From Coprinellus micaceus (taxonomy: Eukaryota; Basidiomycota; Agaricomycetes; Agaricales; Psathyrellaceae): DNA of 64,000 nucleotides. Below the pieces are notes generated by a model that was not told where the DNA came from, searched no databases, and was given only the letters and a program-made list of their open reading frames with translations. The position numbers and the translations under genes were made by a program. The DNA lies in the NCBI GenBank assembly GCA_951394405.1, contig OX596338.1, positions 3,782,001-3,846,000 of the forward strand. Direction: 5' to 3'. This document shows positions 30,869 to 41,858 of the stretch, piece by piece (position 1 is the first letter of the stretch; each line of letters starts with the position of its first letter).

Positions 30869-32373
30869 CTAACTTACCTCGTCTAAATCCAGGCAATTAT
30901 AGTACTCCCAACCAGAGAACGCCCCGTCTCCCACCTCTATCCACCGAGGGTCGTGGATCCATCCCTCTTCAGGGAATCCAGTCGGCCAAATGGCCCTTAT
31001 CTCGATACTAGGCGAGCCGCCTGCGTCTACGTCCTCTCGTAACGCCTCAGCGTATGCTCGCCAGACCTTGAGAGTGGCGAGGTTGGGGAAGACGCAAAGC
31101 AACTTTTGGAGGACACACTTTGCATCGGCGATGGGTGTTGCAATGGTGACTTGGGTGACCCTCGGCAACAGGCCAGACCCCTCTAGGGCGATACCAATGG
31201 CACTCGGTAGGTAGCTGTTGCGAGAGGAACATATAAAATGGCGGACGGTGGGCACGACAGCGAAGAGTGGTTTCAGCTCCTCGGCATGGCAAACTGGATT
31301 GCTTAGCGCGAGGATATTCAACGACGGAAACCTATCTGCCGTTGTCTGAACCCAGCCACCTTCTTCGCGAGTATCGGCTTCCTCGAATGTGATGTTCCGA
31401 AGGGCAGGAGCGTAGGCAGCTAAGAGAAAGGACTCCAAGATGAAAAACCCCTCTCCATTGTAAGAGTCGTTGCAGCGAAAGTGTTTCAGTGAGGCGGAAC
31501 GTATGGGAGTCGGTTTGGGGTGGGGAGCGGGGTCGAGGTCGAAGAACCTCCCTCTGATTGACAGAGTCTCGATCTGCTCAAGACCGAGAATTTGGTCGAG
31601 AACAGTGGATGTAAAGTGGACAGAAGGCATTATCTGCTCGGTTTCCAATCGAAGATGAACTACTGAATCGAGAGGCGGCGTGAAGCAGCCGATGCTGGCC
31701 CCATCTAGGTGGACATACTTCAGATTTGGGGTGCCGCCTGTAAAAACGCAGGGAGCCCATTCTGACAACGGGTGGTATGAGTAGTAGTCGTCCATGGTTT
31801 CCTCCTGTGGTGCCATGCTGAGGGCTTGCAGCATGGGGGCCGATTCATGGCAAGGGGATAGCTCGTCCCTCAGTCCCTCGTCGACCGTTTGCAGTCGACA
31901 AATTCTAATGCGGTGGGCTTGGTCATTGAAGGCACTGTAGGCGAGCGTTCTTTCCCTCTCTCGGCACGAGTCACGTCAAACGGTTTGTTTTTGGACCTTT
32001 CGAGATACGCCCGTAGCATTTCGTCCGGTATGAGTCCCCTTGTATTCGCCTCGCCGTCAAAGCGGAAGAAGTTCCACAGCGACGGCAGTGACAGGGCTAC
32101 CTCTCTCCAGCGGCCACACACGTGTGATATAGTTATCTCAGCTTCAGAGGCTCCTATGTGTTTTGGTTCCCCTGTGACCTTCCCAATTGCTACCAGGAAT
32201 GCAAAGATGTGGGCGAGTACTTCGCTGGGGAGTTTGTTAATAGGTGAACGAGAGTTGTAGAGTTTCCCATATTCGTGTCGGCACTTGGCGATATCCCGCC
32301 CTGTTTCCAGAAGCTGCCTCAGAAGTGCTGCCCTTTCTGCTTCCAGAGCCCTTTTCGCTTCCTTGTGTCGCAC
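30869..32373 (-). pseudogene. F-box/LRR copy with a deletion and frameshift
   Basis: The first part, 32,373 to about 31,950, reads a coiled coil (KRALEAERAALLRQLLETGRD) and F-box region (SPINKLPSEVLAHIFAFLV, ISHVCGRWREVALSLPSLW) up to AYLERSKNKPFDV. Homology then jumps frame near 31,940 to AFNDQAHRIRICRLQTVDEG and continues open as LRR-type sequence to the stop at 30,869. Compared with the 26.4 kb copy about 20 residues are deleted at the junction. No GT-AG pair I tried restores phase. The long open frames on both sides suggest recent damage or a sequence error. Confidence 0.6.
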
Positions 32374-32690
32374 AAGGGCGTCCTCGTCTACCCGTAGAAG
32401 GTGGGGAGGGCTCTCATCTAGATAGTATGACGCCCTTTTCAGCTATCAAGCAGGAAGAACAATGTCCGGCGCTCATATCTTCGCGGCACTCGGATTTGTA
32501 TTGGTCGAGTAGTTTCTGTAGGAGGCTGTCCGTAGTCGATTCCGAAAGTAAAAGACTCATGTTCAGCCAAAGAGTAGACGATAAGCAGAGCTGCGACAAT
32601 GGTGGATCAGTAGCTTCGTGACGTTCACGTTGGGGTTCAAGTTGGCAGTACACGGTTCTCCCCAAAGCTATGTCACGCTATATATGTAAG

Positions 32691-32742
32691 TCACGTCACG
32701 ATCGCTGTGACGGTGTCAAAGCAATCATGGAATAAGCGCCTA
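32691..32742 (+). promoter_or_regulatory. Composite module: TCACGTCACG, GTGACGGTG, AAGCGCC
   Basis: TCACGTCACG (32691-32700), CTGTGACGGTGTCAAAGCA, then TAAGCGCC (32733-32740). It is nearly word for word the module at 34,523-34,570, in the same orientation. It sits 320 nt upstream of the minus-strand F-box copy and 225 nt past the PL14 stop. Confidence 0.5.
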
Positions 32743-32967
32743 CTCAAATAAAAACGAACCTCTCCTTCCAAGTTCAAACTTGCTCCGCCCATGCAAAATT
32801 CACTGACTTGCGCGCGCGTGCTAGAGATTAGGTATTCCCCAAATCTCTTCTAACCCATTGACAATTCAAACGTCCGATGGCCCCTGGCTGCGATCATTGA
32901 ATTCCGAACCTTAGTGTCTATTTGGCAAATATGCGCCAGGCAGTTAACCTGTGATCTCTGGCAGGCG

Positions 32968-34029
32968 TCAGAATGACTGTATGATAGCGAGAGAGACATC
33001 CGAGAAGTAAACTCTCTGGTCCTTTGGACTGGCAAATTCAGGCTTGGAGCCTATAGCCGATTCAGTACGTGAGTTTCGGAGAATGTAGCGATGACGAGGC
33101 TTACCACCAAAAAAAGTCTGAAACTGCATCCCCCTGAACCTCCCCCTCTCATCACTAGTCCTTAAAACCGGCCCATCGATGTCGATCACCGGGTTTCCGT
33201 TCGCCTCCAGCAACAAGCGCCCGTTCGCTTTCCCAACATCATTCAATCGTACGGTCTCTGTTACAATTGTCCAGCGGCCTGTCGCGAACTTGAAGCTTCC
33301 GCGCCCTATCGATGCGCCATATGTAGGATTGCAATCTGAGTTCTTGAAGGTGCACTGCTTCTTGTTGGCCGCTGCGCCAGGAGGTAGATAAGTGTAAAAC
33401 TCTCCGTCCCCTCCCGACCTCCACATGAGTCGCGCAGAGAAGCAGTTGTCTGAGCGTCGACCCCCAGAACAGGACAAGGCGACCCCATCGCTGTCACCAC
33501 CGTCTGAAAAGGTTTAATAAGGCTAGGAGAGGCAAGGCATATCACACTTACATAGGCCGGGCAATTTACCGCCTTTGTTGAACGCAAAACCGCTGGGAAA
33601 GAACACAGAGTATCCAAAGGTCACCTCCTTCGCATTTTCGAGGCTAACTGGACCCTTCGCGTAAAACGAGAAACCCCCTCTAGGTCTATACCCGAATGTA
33701 TACGACCCTTTGGGGTAATATGCGATCAGGGAACGCTTCCCGTCGGGCGCTTCGCCATAAGACCACTTGGGATCTTGCATGGATTGGGTCATACGGAAGG
33801 TGTCGTCTGAGAGGCGGCGGCTATTGCCGCGGCCGGGGACCGTCGTCCAGGACGCGTCGCCCGGCCCTCTGGGCATGAGGACGGAGAGGCGAGCAGAAAC
33901 CGAGGTGGGCGATTGGCGTCGGTGTAAGAGCCTTGCAAAAGAATCATGGTGGTTTCCACCGATTGAAATGGCGTTGAAGGTCAGAAGGAAGAGGATGTGA
34001 AGAGTGAGGAGGGCAGATGCGCGAGCCAT
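32968..34029 (-). CDS. PL14-family polysaccharide lyase, secreted
   Basis: Exons 34029-33552, 33503-33105, 33050-32968 (introns 48 and 54 nt); 319 aa. The signal peptide MARASALLTLHILFLLTFNA starts the frame; the longer open frame from 34140 is upstream leader. The PL14 core is compact and complete: VFFPSGFAFNKGGKLPGL joined to YGGDSDG, CSGG, CFSARLMWRSGGDGEFYTY, YGASIGRGSFKFATGRWT, QFQTFFGG, then FASPKDQRVYFSDV after the last splice. Family members are lyases on uronic-acid glycans. It is a paralogue of the 20.5 kb protein but lacks the long Thr-rich N-part and the insert, so it is the more likely active enzyme. It is divergent from the F-box gene at 34,624. Confidence 0.8.
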
Positions 34030-34522
34030 GATTGTGGATAGGCCGTATGGGGTGCCAGAACAAAAACATGATTTGCGAAGGATTTTATTCGCCGAGCTGT
34101 GGTTGTGGGCACCGATAGAATGATAGAAACAACAGACCACACAGGTTGTAGGTATGTAGCGAGATGGAGTGGGCGACCTTGATGGAAGAAGCGCAGTTGT
34201 GGGCAGAAAGGGTGGCGGCTCGAGAACCAGAACGCACTGCTAAAAGGGTAGAGCGCTCAAGGACTGAGGTGAGGATTGGAGAATTAATAGAAATGATCGC
34301 GCTCCGGCCGGATTTGTGGACACGAACTCGACATCCGAGAAGCGCATCGATCCGGAGTGGCGGGGGATACCTCGTGAGGCATTCTGAGCCCCGAAAGAGA
34401 CGATACAAGGTCCAGAGCTGACTATACTGAAGAGGTACCGAGCCAGAAGGAGACTTTGGGTGTTTCCGCAGACGAATGGTGGTCAGAGCGAGCCCCACGG
34501 CAGCGTGACTTCCTGAGAGGAG

Positions 34523-34570
34523 ACGTCACGTCACGGGGCGTGACGGTGACAGCAAAGCAAACAAGCGCCC
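34523..34570 (+). promoter_or_regulatory. Composite module upstream of F-box gene 2
   Basis: ACGTCACGTCACG, GGGC, GTGACGGTGACAGC, then CAAACAAGCGCCC (34563-34570), ending about 54 nt before the ATG at 34624. The two blocks form an inverted repeat of TGACG half-sites. Same words as at 32,691; reversed at 29,131. Confidence 0.5.
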
Positions 34571-34623
34571 ATGATTTGGTTGGCCGAACCTTTCTTCGCT
34601 TCGCCCACGACACCGACAACCCA

Positions 34624-36705
34624 ATGACTACGATTCGCGACAGAGAAGCTGCACTAGCATCTTTGAAGGCCAAGGCTTCATTACTTACAACTCAGCACGC
34701 TTCCTTGGAAGAACGATTGGCCAAGATCTCACAAGACCTCGCCACCGCTCGACGGAGAGATGCCATTTTGCACAACAGGAGGTCTCCGATATCCAGCTTG
34801 ACAGATACCATACTTTCAAGGATATTCATATCTCTTCATTCTACGCAACTCTTGGAGGTGGAAGGCAGGTACTGGGAGATCGACAGTGCCCCCATACGCG
34901 CCGAGGTCAACATATCTCATGTGTGTCACCGCTGGAGGGTCGCAAGCCTCCAGACTCCAGCTCTTTGGGGCACATTCTGGTGCGACAAAGCTTCGAACCG
35001 TGCGAGTCTAGTCGCAGCATCCCAGAGACTCAAGGAATACCTCGCGCGCTCTGCCCCCGATCAGGAGCTAGAGCTATACTTCGACTTCACTGAGACGAAC
35101 CTTCAGCCAGAGTCAGCTGCCTCTGGGGATCGGTACCGCCTCCTCGCCTCAGAACTGTTGGAACTTACTGTCCCACATATACGCCGATGGAAGAACATGA
35201 CGATCCTCGCGAACGACTCGACCCGGAGGGTTTCCTTATCCTCATTTCAAAGGGCGATATCCTGCCTGTCGGCCCCAAGGTTGGAACGTCTGACCGTATG
35301 TGTCGGCACATCATATTATTCTCTCGACAAATTTATTGTGGAGAGGAATGGATGGGAGGATCAGGTACTGTTGCTGCGGGACGGGGATGACGAAGCACCG
35401 TGTCCGAGGCTCAAGTATCTCAAGCTTGATGTCGGGGGCTTGAGGTGCTGTCGTCCCCCCATTCGAACCCTCACGCACCTGCTTCTCGAAGGAGGACCCC
35501 CTATTGCCCCGCCTGATAACGACCGCGCCCAAACTTATAAACTCCAGATCGATTGGCCGCTTCTTCTAGGTAGTGACATCCTTCGCCTACCCCATCTCGA
35601 ATCACTTTCCCTGCACGAGAGCATCCTCAACCCACACACCTTCCCGCAAGATGGCAAAGATATCCAACGCCTGAAAAACGACGTGCTAAAGGACCTCTTC
35701 GTCGAAGCCCTCTCACTCAAACACCTTCGTATCGGAGGCCCCTTCCGTGGACGTTATGTCTCCAACTTCACAACAAACGACGGCAACTTCCTCCTGTTCC
35801 TCCTCCGATTCATCTCTGCTCCAGTTCTCGAATCTCTCACCGTGTGTGGGTACCTGATTGATAGCAACCCTTGGAGCGACACCTGGGCTTCACTCGAGGA
35901 GAAGAAGGGTTGGGGCGGTGCACCCTTACCGATATACGCGGTGCAGGACCGCTTCGAATCCTTGAAGACCCTCGTGCTCTCCGACGTCTTCATCGGACCA
36001 TCGGACCAGCGAAGGGCCCCCTTCGCACACCTGATGCGCAGAACAAGCACCGCGCAAACTATCACAATCTCTCAGAGGTGGTCAGACAACGGCCCTGTTG
36101 ACCCCACCGTTGAGTTTGCGCAAAACATCATATACGAGCGGCCCAAGTGGATCAGAACCTTCTGGCCGCGAGCCACCGACATATCCATCAACTTGCCCGC
36201 CATGTCGGAATACCCAGAAAGCGCCCACGAGTGCCTTCTGGAATATGTACGGTGGTGCTACCATATCGCAAACAACTGGAACGACGTTGAGGTTGTTCGT
36301 ATCCCGACTCTGTGGCTCGATGCGTGGAGGGTTCGACTTGGTCTGCCTGCTCAGACGTGCAAGGAGATCCTTGGTGGGGATAACTACGTCTGGGAGGCCT
36401 GGATAGAAGGGGAGGATTCAGGGGATGGCGACAACGATGCCGGGTATAAGGGAAATTGCTATGAAGACCGCGACGAAGCTGGAGTTGAAGAGGAAGAGCA
36501 GGTATTACCTTATCAAAGGTACACTCCATCGCCTGAACAGTCGAGTAGGAAGGGTAGGCGTCATCGGAACTCCGGAGGTCGTCCTGTGAGGGTTGAGCCC
36601 ATGGACGAGGCCGTGTCGAGATACTGGCCTCCGGGTGGAGGAGCTACGCGCTTCAATACGCTTCGTTCGGAGCAGTTCAACCCTTTCGACGTGGATATAT
36701 CGTAG
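34624..36705 (+). CDS. F-box/leucine-rich-repeat protein 2
   Basis: 693 aa, single exon. The ATG at 34624 (MTTIRDREAALASLKAKASL) is chosen because the upstream in-frame part overlaps the promoter module and has no F-box-family features. Coiled coil 1-45, F-box-like domain about 48-115 (RSPISSLTDTILSRIFISL, ISHVCHRWRVASLQTPALW), then a long region of degenerate LRRs. Near 590-650 is a very acidic stretch (GEDSGDGDNDAGY) and a basic SSRKGRRHRNS segment. The end, RYWPPGG followed by TRFNTLRSEQFNPF, is shared with the convergent protein at 36869-38710, so these two are sister genes. Role: SCF substrate receptor, target unknown. Confidence 0.75.
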   Translation: MTTIRDREAALASLKAKASLLTTQHASLEERLAKISQDLATARRRDAILHNRRSPISSLTDTILSRIFISLHSTQLLEVEGRYWEIDSAPIRAEVNISHVCHRWRVASLQTPALWGTFWCDKASNRASLVAASQRLKEYLARSAPDQELELYFDFTETNLQPESAASGDRYRLLASELLELTVPHIRRWKNMTILANDSTRRVSLSSFQRAISCLSAPRLERLTVCVGTSYYSLDKFIVERNGWEDQVLLLRDGDDEAPCPRLKYLKLDVGGLRCCRPPIRTLTHLLLEGGPPIAPPDNDRAQTYKLQIDWPLLLGSDILRLPHLESLSLHESILNPHTFPQDGKDIQRLKNDVLKDLFVEALSLKHLRIGGPFRGRYVSNFTTNDGNFLLFLLRFISAPVLESLTVCGYLIDSNPWSDTWASLEEKKGWGGAPLPIYAVQDRFESLKTLVLSDVFIGPSDQRRAPFAHLMRRTSTAQTITISQRWSDNGPVDPTVEFAQNIIYERPKWIRTFWPRATDISINLPAMSEYPESAHECLLEYVRWCYHIANNWNDVEVVRIPTLWLDAWRVRLGLPAQTCKEILGGDNYVWEAWIEGEDSGDGDNDAGYKGNCYEDRDEAGVEEEEQVLPYQRYTPSPEQSSRKGRRHRNSGGRPVRVEPMDEAVSRYWPPGGGATRFNTLRSEQFNPFDVDIS

Positions 36706-36868
36706 CAAGAATTCTGCCTTGAATGGAATCGTTCACGTCAATTCCCTAGCCGATTACTTCTAACCATTGCTATGTGTAGTACATCGGGCGACCCTGTATT
36801 GCATATGTGAACAGGTGATGCTGTAGCTATATACCGGACTACGAAGCAGATATGCGGCATGAAATGTA

Positions 36869-38710
36869 CTACTCAAAGTCCCCATGGTCAGTTACCAACT
36901 CATGAAAAGGGCGAGCAAGCCCTTCGAATTGCAAAGTATTCTGAGGAGTGACGTTGGCACCCGGCGGCCAGTACATGGGGACAACCTCCTTTATAGGCTT
37001 GACCACCAAGCGCCCGTTGGGAAATTGGGCTCCCGCGACGACGATATCCTCTCCACTGCTCGTCATATTCAAGCCTTCCCCCCGCTTGATCTTCTTCATC
37101 CATAAGGCAACCTGAGAAGGGGGCAATCGAAGCACTTCGACCTGTGACCACGGGAATAGTACAAATCTGAGAAATCCACCCTTGGAGAATCCATGCGCCA
37201 CGGCATAGTTGAGCGTCAGTTCCTTCGCTACAGGCCACGATAACCAAAGAGCAAGGTTTTCATGGGAGTCAATCCCTTCGAATATCGCCTTCGAGGAACC
37301 ACTGACCACGAGTTTACGCGCGAAAGTCGTGATTCTGACGAGGCGGATGAACGCGCCACTGACAGACCCAGGAGCTCCCCCGGGGAGGGATACGTCGATA
37401 AGGGATAGCGATTGGAGTGCTGGGAAAACACAAAACGGTCGGACGCCCGAGATTTCCTCCCACCCTTCGAGCCATTCGTGGGCCCCTGTCAAACCCCACG
37501 GACTCTCCTCCATTGCGTACCCTGCAATTGTGAGCGACTCGAGATTCGGTGCAGTGATGTACCGGAGCAAGAAGAACAACGCGTTGTGTCGCTCACTCTG
37601 GTCCAGACACCTTCCTAGGCGGAGATGCTTGATCCTTTGCATATCGACATGCAGCCCGACCCAGTCCCATGGGCTTCCAGGAAACGTTGTGGTGCGGAGG
37701 AGGTCGTCGCAGAGGGAGAGGGATTCAAGGTGCGGTGAACGAAGGATTTCGTTGATGAAAACCAGCCAGTCCATTTGGAAGGTCGGATCATCAATGCTAT
37801 CATCCCTCGCTCCGTACTCGAGCACTAGATGTGCTACGCCCCGAAGTGAGGGCCTGAAGTACGACAAGCCAGCCCTATCCAGCCTGACGTGTCTGAGAGA
37901 GGGTCGGTGTTGAGAACTGGGGTGCAGGACTTGCGTGGTCCAGCCGTATTCTGGGAGCAAGCGACATGCAGGAAACGCCGATGGTGACATTCGGATCACC
38001 AACTTCTGGAGGTTTGGAGCTACCACTGTAGCCAATCGTTCTTGGAATGGGAGTGTGATGCATGCCGACATCCTTTTATCGTGATTAACTGCGGAGAGTG
38101 TAAAGCACTTCCACCTGTGTGCATGTCCCACCGTCACATCCAACATCTCCTTCATCAGCTTCCAAAACCTCGTGTCCGAATCGCTAGGTAGATAGGCCGG
38201 CGCTTGGAACTCGAGGTAAAGTTCCAGCTGGTACTTCTTGGATCGTCGAAGGTAGGTTCGTAGGCGCTTGGTTTCGGTAACGAGGCCCCTGCGTGTCGCC
38301 GTTTCTGGCCGCGTCCAAAACACACTCCATAGGGAAGGCAGACCCAGCGCGATATTCCTCCAACGGCGACAGACTTGCGAGAGCACGACTTCTACCCGGG
38401 GCCAGGTGCTATACTTGACGGCGACGGGTGATAGGCTAGCCGTGGTTTCAGGGTTCCAATCGCGCGAGACCTTTGAGCCCATACTGCGAGCGTGGTTCCG
38501 GGTAAGAGGTTGGGATTCGTGCAACGACAGGAAGATTTGGGTGATGATCTCGACCGGGAGACTATACATAGTCGAGTCAGTTTCGTTGTGAATGGCAGCG
38601 ATTTCCCTCTTCGTGGTCTCCAGCTCCCGGGTCACTGCCTCGAGTTCCTTCCGCAGTGCCGCTTCCTCTCTCGCCAAATCCATGACGTTCAGCGCCTCAA
38701 ACTCCTCCAT
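36869..38710 (-). CDS. F-box/leucine-rich-repeat protein 3
   Basis: 613 aa, single exon, convergent with and 163 nt from F-box gene 2. Coiled coil 10-45 (EEAALRKELEAVTRELETTK), F-box-like region (YSLPVEIITQIFLSLHES, VLSQVCRRWRNIALGLPSLW) interrupted by a 35-residue loop (SRDWNPETTASLSP), LRR-like middle, and C-terminus MYWPPGANVTPQNTLQFEG like that of gene 2. It lacks the acidic insert of gene 2. TAAGCGCCCA at 38888 lies about 180 nt upstream. A complete, unbroken member of the cluster; expected to work as an SCF adaptor. Confidence 0.75.
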   Translation of the reverse strand: MEEFEALNVMDLAREEAALRKELEAVTRELETTKREIAAIHNETDSTMYSLPVEIITQIFLSLHESQPLTRNHARSMGSKVSRDWNPETTASLSPVAVKYSTWPRVEVVLSQVCRRWRNIALGLPSLWSVFWTRPETATRRGLVTETKRLRTYLRRSKKYQLELYLEFQAPAYLPSDSDTRFWKLMKEMLDVTVGHAHRWKCFTLSAVNHDKRMSACITLPFQERLATVVAPNLQKLVIRMSPSAFPACRLLPEYGWTTQVLHPSSQHRPSLRHVRLDRAGLSYFRPSLRGVAHLVLEYGARDDSIDDPTFQMDWLVFINEILRSPHLESLSLCDDLLRTTTFPGSPWDWVGLHVDMQRIKHLRLGRCLDQSERHNALFFLLRYITAPNLESLTIAGYAMEESPWGLTGAHEWLEGWEEISGVRPFCVFPALQSLSLIDVSLPGGAPGSVSGAFIRLVRITTFARKLVVSGSSKAIFEGIDSHENLALWLSWPVAKELTLNYAVAHGFSKGGFLRFVLFPWSQVEVLRLPPSQVALWMKKIKRGEGLNMTSSGEDIVVAGAQFPNGRLVVKPIKEVVPMYWPPGANVTPQNTLQFEGLARPFHELVTDHGDFE

Positions 38711-39067
38711 TGTGAATGCGGGTTGAGAATGTTAATGCCCGAGCGGCTAATAAGTGGTGTGTGGGAGGCAGGAATGGCAAGGGCGCGCAAGTGGTGGTAC
38801 AGATGAGAGTCAAGATTACACGCGTCGCCACCGTGTGGCGCCAATCATTATCAGCTCCCGCTTTGCTTTGTTTATATTTCCCAGGACTAAGCGCCCAGCA
38901 GAACCCTGCAGGCTATCCCGCTGCCTCGCATCTCAGGTTAGGCAGACGAGATGACTATCTTGAAAGAAAGGCGCCATGGGGCCACTGTCCATTCCAGGTA
39001 CTCTTGAAACAATAATAACAATAATGATACAATTATCTTTTCTAACAAGAGGCTCAACCATCGTTCG

Positions 39068-41361
39068 TTACTTCTGCCCGGGGGTCTTCATTTTCGTTGG
39101 GTCACAGACCCTCCCACTCCCAATCGCCATCCCCACCATCAAACCCGTCGTACACTCACTCCCCACCACACCAGTTCCAGGCGGAGGCACGTTCTCCTCA
39201 TTCTCCTGGCCCGACTCCGCCATCGATACCGGAGACATCGTCGCAAAATATCCTGCCCTCATCTGCTGCTGATGCTGATGCTGGCCATGATGATGATGCA
39301 ACATTCCTCCTAGTCCAGATCCTCCAGGGCTCAAGCTGATGTTGCTCAGCTGAAGTCCAAGCCTACTCGCCGAATCCATGTTGATCGTTCCAGGAGTTCC
39401 AGGCTTGCCGAGCTTCCCGACGCCAGCGGCGGTAACATTCCAAGCAGGAGATCCGGCAGCCAACCCGGCGCTTCCATGCCCTGAGGCGATCGAGCTTCCG
39501 ATAGGACTAACGCCAGGAGTCGATATTCCAGAACCGGGCAAGCTGGGAGTGCAAGGGCCACTGCTGGGCGCATGGGACGACAGAGGAGAGTTCATCTTCG
39601 ACGAAGGGTGAGGCAGCAAGGTAGAGTGTCCGACGAGGCCAGGTCCAAGGGTAAGGTGTCCGATGCCGCTGTGCGGAGAGAACCCTGAGAAGCTGTTGCA
39701 AGTGCTGCTGATAGATGGCGTCCCGATGATTCCACTTGAAGTCGATCCAGCCGAAGGAGACATGCTAGCACTGCTATTCATCGCGACAGGTTTCCACTTC
39801 GTCTGAACGAACCTCGTCGCCAATTCCGAGATAGAATGATAAATATCCAGATTGAAGCCGACGCATTGGAGAGCGACACATGCAATCTTCAGAGCGCCCG
39901 CAGCGTAGAGTTGCCCAGTCTCGTAGTTATTCTGCGGAGTAGTGCACTTTCGACCAGTCAGCGTTTCTTTGATGAGCGCAGAGGTAGTCTGTAGTAAAAA
40001 CGAGCCAGGTCAGACGGCGCTTTAGAGAAGAGGAAAATTCTCCAACTTCAGATGATAGCTGGTCCCATTCCTTCGTGGAAATAACATCAATCAAGAAGGA
40101 TTTGTAGGACCCAGCGTAGTACCATATCCCGTCGTTGTTATAGAAACATTCTGCCGGAACGCTCAGCGAGGTAGCCATGGTACAGAAAGGCCAAGCACGA
40201 ACCTGTAGGCTTTGACATGCGGCCGATCACGTCCACCGTGTTCCAGCGGTGCGCAGTTATAGCTCGGGGGTTAGTGTTGCACTTGAACATGGGGGTGTAC
40301 ATGAACCCATGTTCCTCGCGCTCGGGGCACCAGTTCGTCGTGGTGTTATGGAACACGCGATAGTTTCCTAACCTAGGGACGCTCGGGTTAGCCGGCACTC
40401 AGGCAGATACACACGACCTACTCTGTTCGGAGAGACGAAGGCGCGGTGTTGAGGAATTCGTGCAAGGTGACCTGTGCGGGAAGCGTGATGGGTGACAAGG
40501 TCATATCCGGAGCGTTGACGGGTAGTGGGATGGTAGCCAGCATCTCATTTCGACTTTGAATGAGCTCGATCACGTCGAGCGTCTTCGAACTCATGAGCTA
40601 TGATCAAATCAGCGAAGGGCGTGTTTGGAAGTTCGACGTGCCCACCTTGCACAGCTGCGGGTGAGAATCGCAGAGGCTCGTCGGGAAGGATTCGGGAAGC
40701 TTTACTTCAAATACTGGGATATCGGTCTGTACTGCAGCTGCTGCCTACCCGAAACGTTAGCCGCCACCTGAGGGTGACCAAGGAAGCCTTACCGTATGAA
40801 CCTCGTCATAATAGTGAGGCGGGGGGTCACACATAAACTTCCTCTCAAACGGCCCATAGTCTTTCAAACACTGATTAATCTGCTGGAAATCCCCCACCAA
40901 CGCCTCAAGCTCCTGTATGCGCGCGCCCAACGCGCACTCTGGATCCACACTGTCCTGGTGCTCCGGCAACGCCGGCGGCGGATAACTAAGCCTTTCGAGG
41001 CCCCGCTCTTCCCGCTCTTTCTGTAACTGCTCGATGAGCTCCGAATGGCGTCTGATAGCGGTGTACGCTTCGAAAAGCCTGTTCACGGCGGCGTCGCGAG
41101 CTTGGGTGACTTCGGCGACACGCACACGCTCAGCTTGGATCTCGAGAGCCATCTCTACGACTCTGAACGGCGTCTGGGCAACAACGCCTAACGTCAAAAT
41201 GGAGAACATGCATAGCGTTCGAGCACACTCACCGCGTCCTGTAAGATCTCCAAACGACGCGCGAGCTCGCGAAATGCTTGGTCCTTGTCTTCTTCCTCCG
41301 TCCCAGCGTTGGCCAGGAAGCTATAGCGTTTGTCGCCGTTCGAAGAGCGGTCTCCTTCCAT
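39068..41361 (-). CDS. DUF6697-like basidiomycete protein
   Basis: Seven exons: 41361-41233, 41173-40793, 40744-40646, 40597-40422, 40372-40203, 40150-40047, 39988-39068; introns 48-59 nt; 659 aa, all phases consistent. The first 170 residues are coiled-coil-rich (RELARRLEILQDA, HSELIEQLQKEREERGLERL, RIQELEALVGDFQQINQCL). The conserved part is built over splices: LGNYRVFHNTTTNWCPEREE, HGFMYTPMFKCNTNPRAITA, ECFYNNDGIWYYAGSYKSF, LIKETLTGRK, YETGQLYAAGALKIACVALQ. I recognise this as the DUF6697 type, known from mushroom genomes and without a function. The last about 230 residues are Ser/Gly/Pro-rich and low in complexity, with a HHHHGQHQHQQQ run. A nuclear or chromatin role is possible but not shown. 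Confidence 0.7.
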
Positions 41362-41461
41362 TTCGGTGGGTATATGCACGAGTTCTCTGGAGTGTAGGTT
41401 GTGGTACGATGGCAAAGGAGGGAGAGCGCGATTGATGCAACCAGCCACTCACGTGGATGAT

Positions 41462-41512
41462 CCCATGTGACCCGGCAACAAGCGCCCATGCATGGCCAAT
41501 GGGCGCTTAAAG
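41462..41512. promoter_or_regulatory. Bipartite promoter module with inverted GGGCGCTT pair
   Basis: CCCATGTGACCC (41462-41473), then AAGCGCCCAT (41480-41489), a 9-nt spacer, and ATGGGCGCTT (41499-41508) running into TAAAG. The arms are perfect inverted repeats. It lies 100-150 nt upstream of the DUF6697-like gene ATG (41361, minus strand) and behind the P450 stop. The same module occurs at 45,609-45,657. Confidence 0.55.
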
Positions 41513-41858
41513 ACGTCCATAAGGCATCGCTTCAAGAATCCGGAGCCTGCGGACGCACTGAAACTATGGCACAATGGAACCGTCAAATAGAGTACGCGCA
41601 TGAGATACAATGTAACTAGACAAGGCAAGACAGGGAAATACATATCGGCAGCCTGAGGTCTTCAAAGCAAAGAGAATCGTAAACGTAGCAGAAATACACA
41701 GCAATGGTACATAGTCGTAGACAAGTCGTAGAAGCGCGGGATCACAGAATATGGAGATAGGATAATTCAGGGAATGGCTTGGGGTACTGTCTTGTTGAGT
41801 GAGATTAGTTACGTCGTTCAGAAATTGGATACAGAGAGAGCGACGAACCAGTCGAAGC

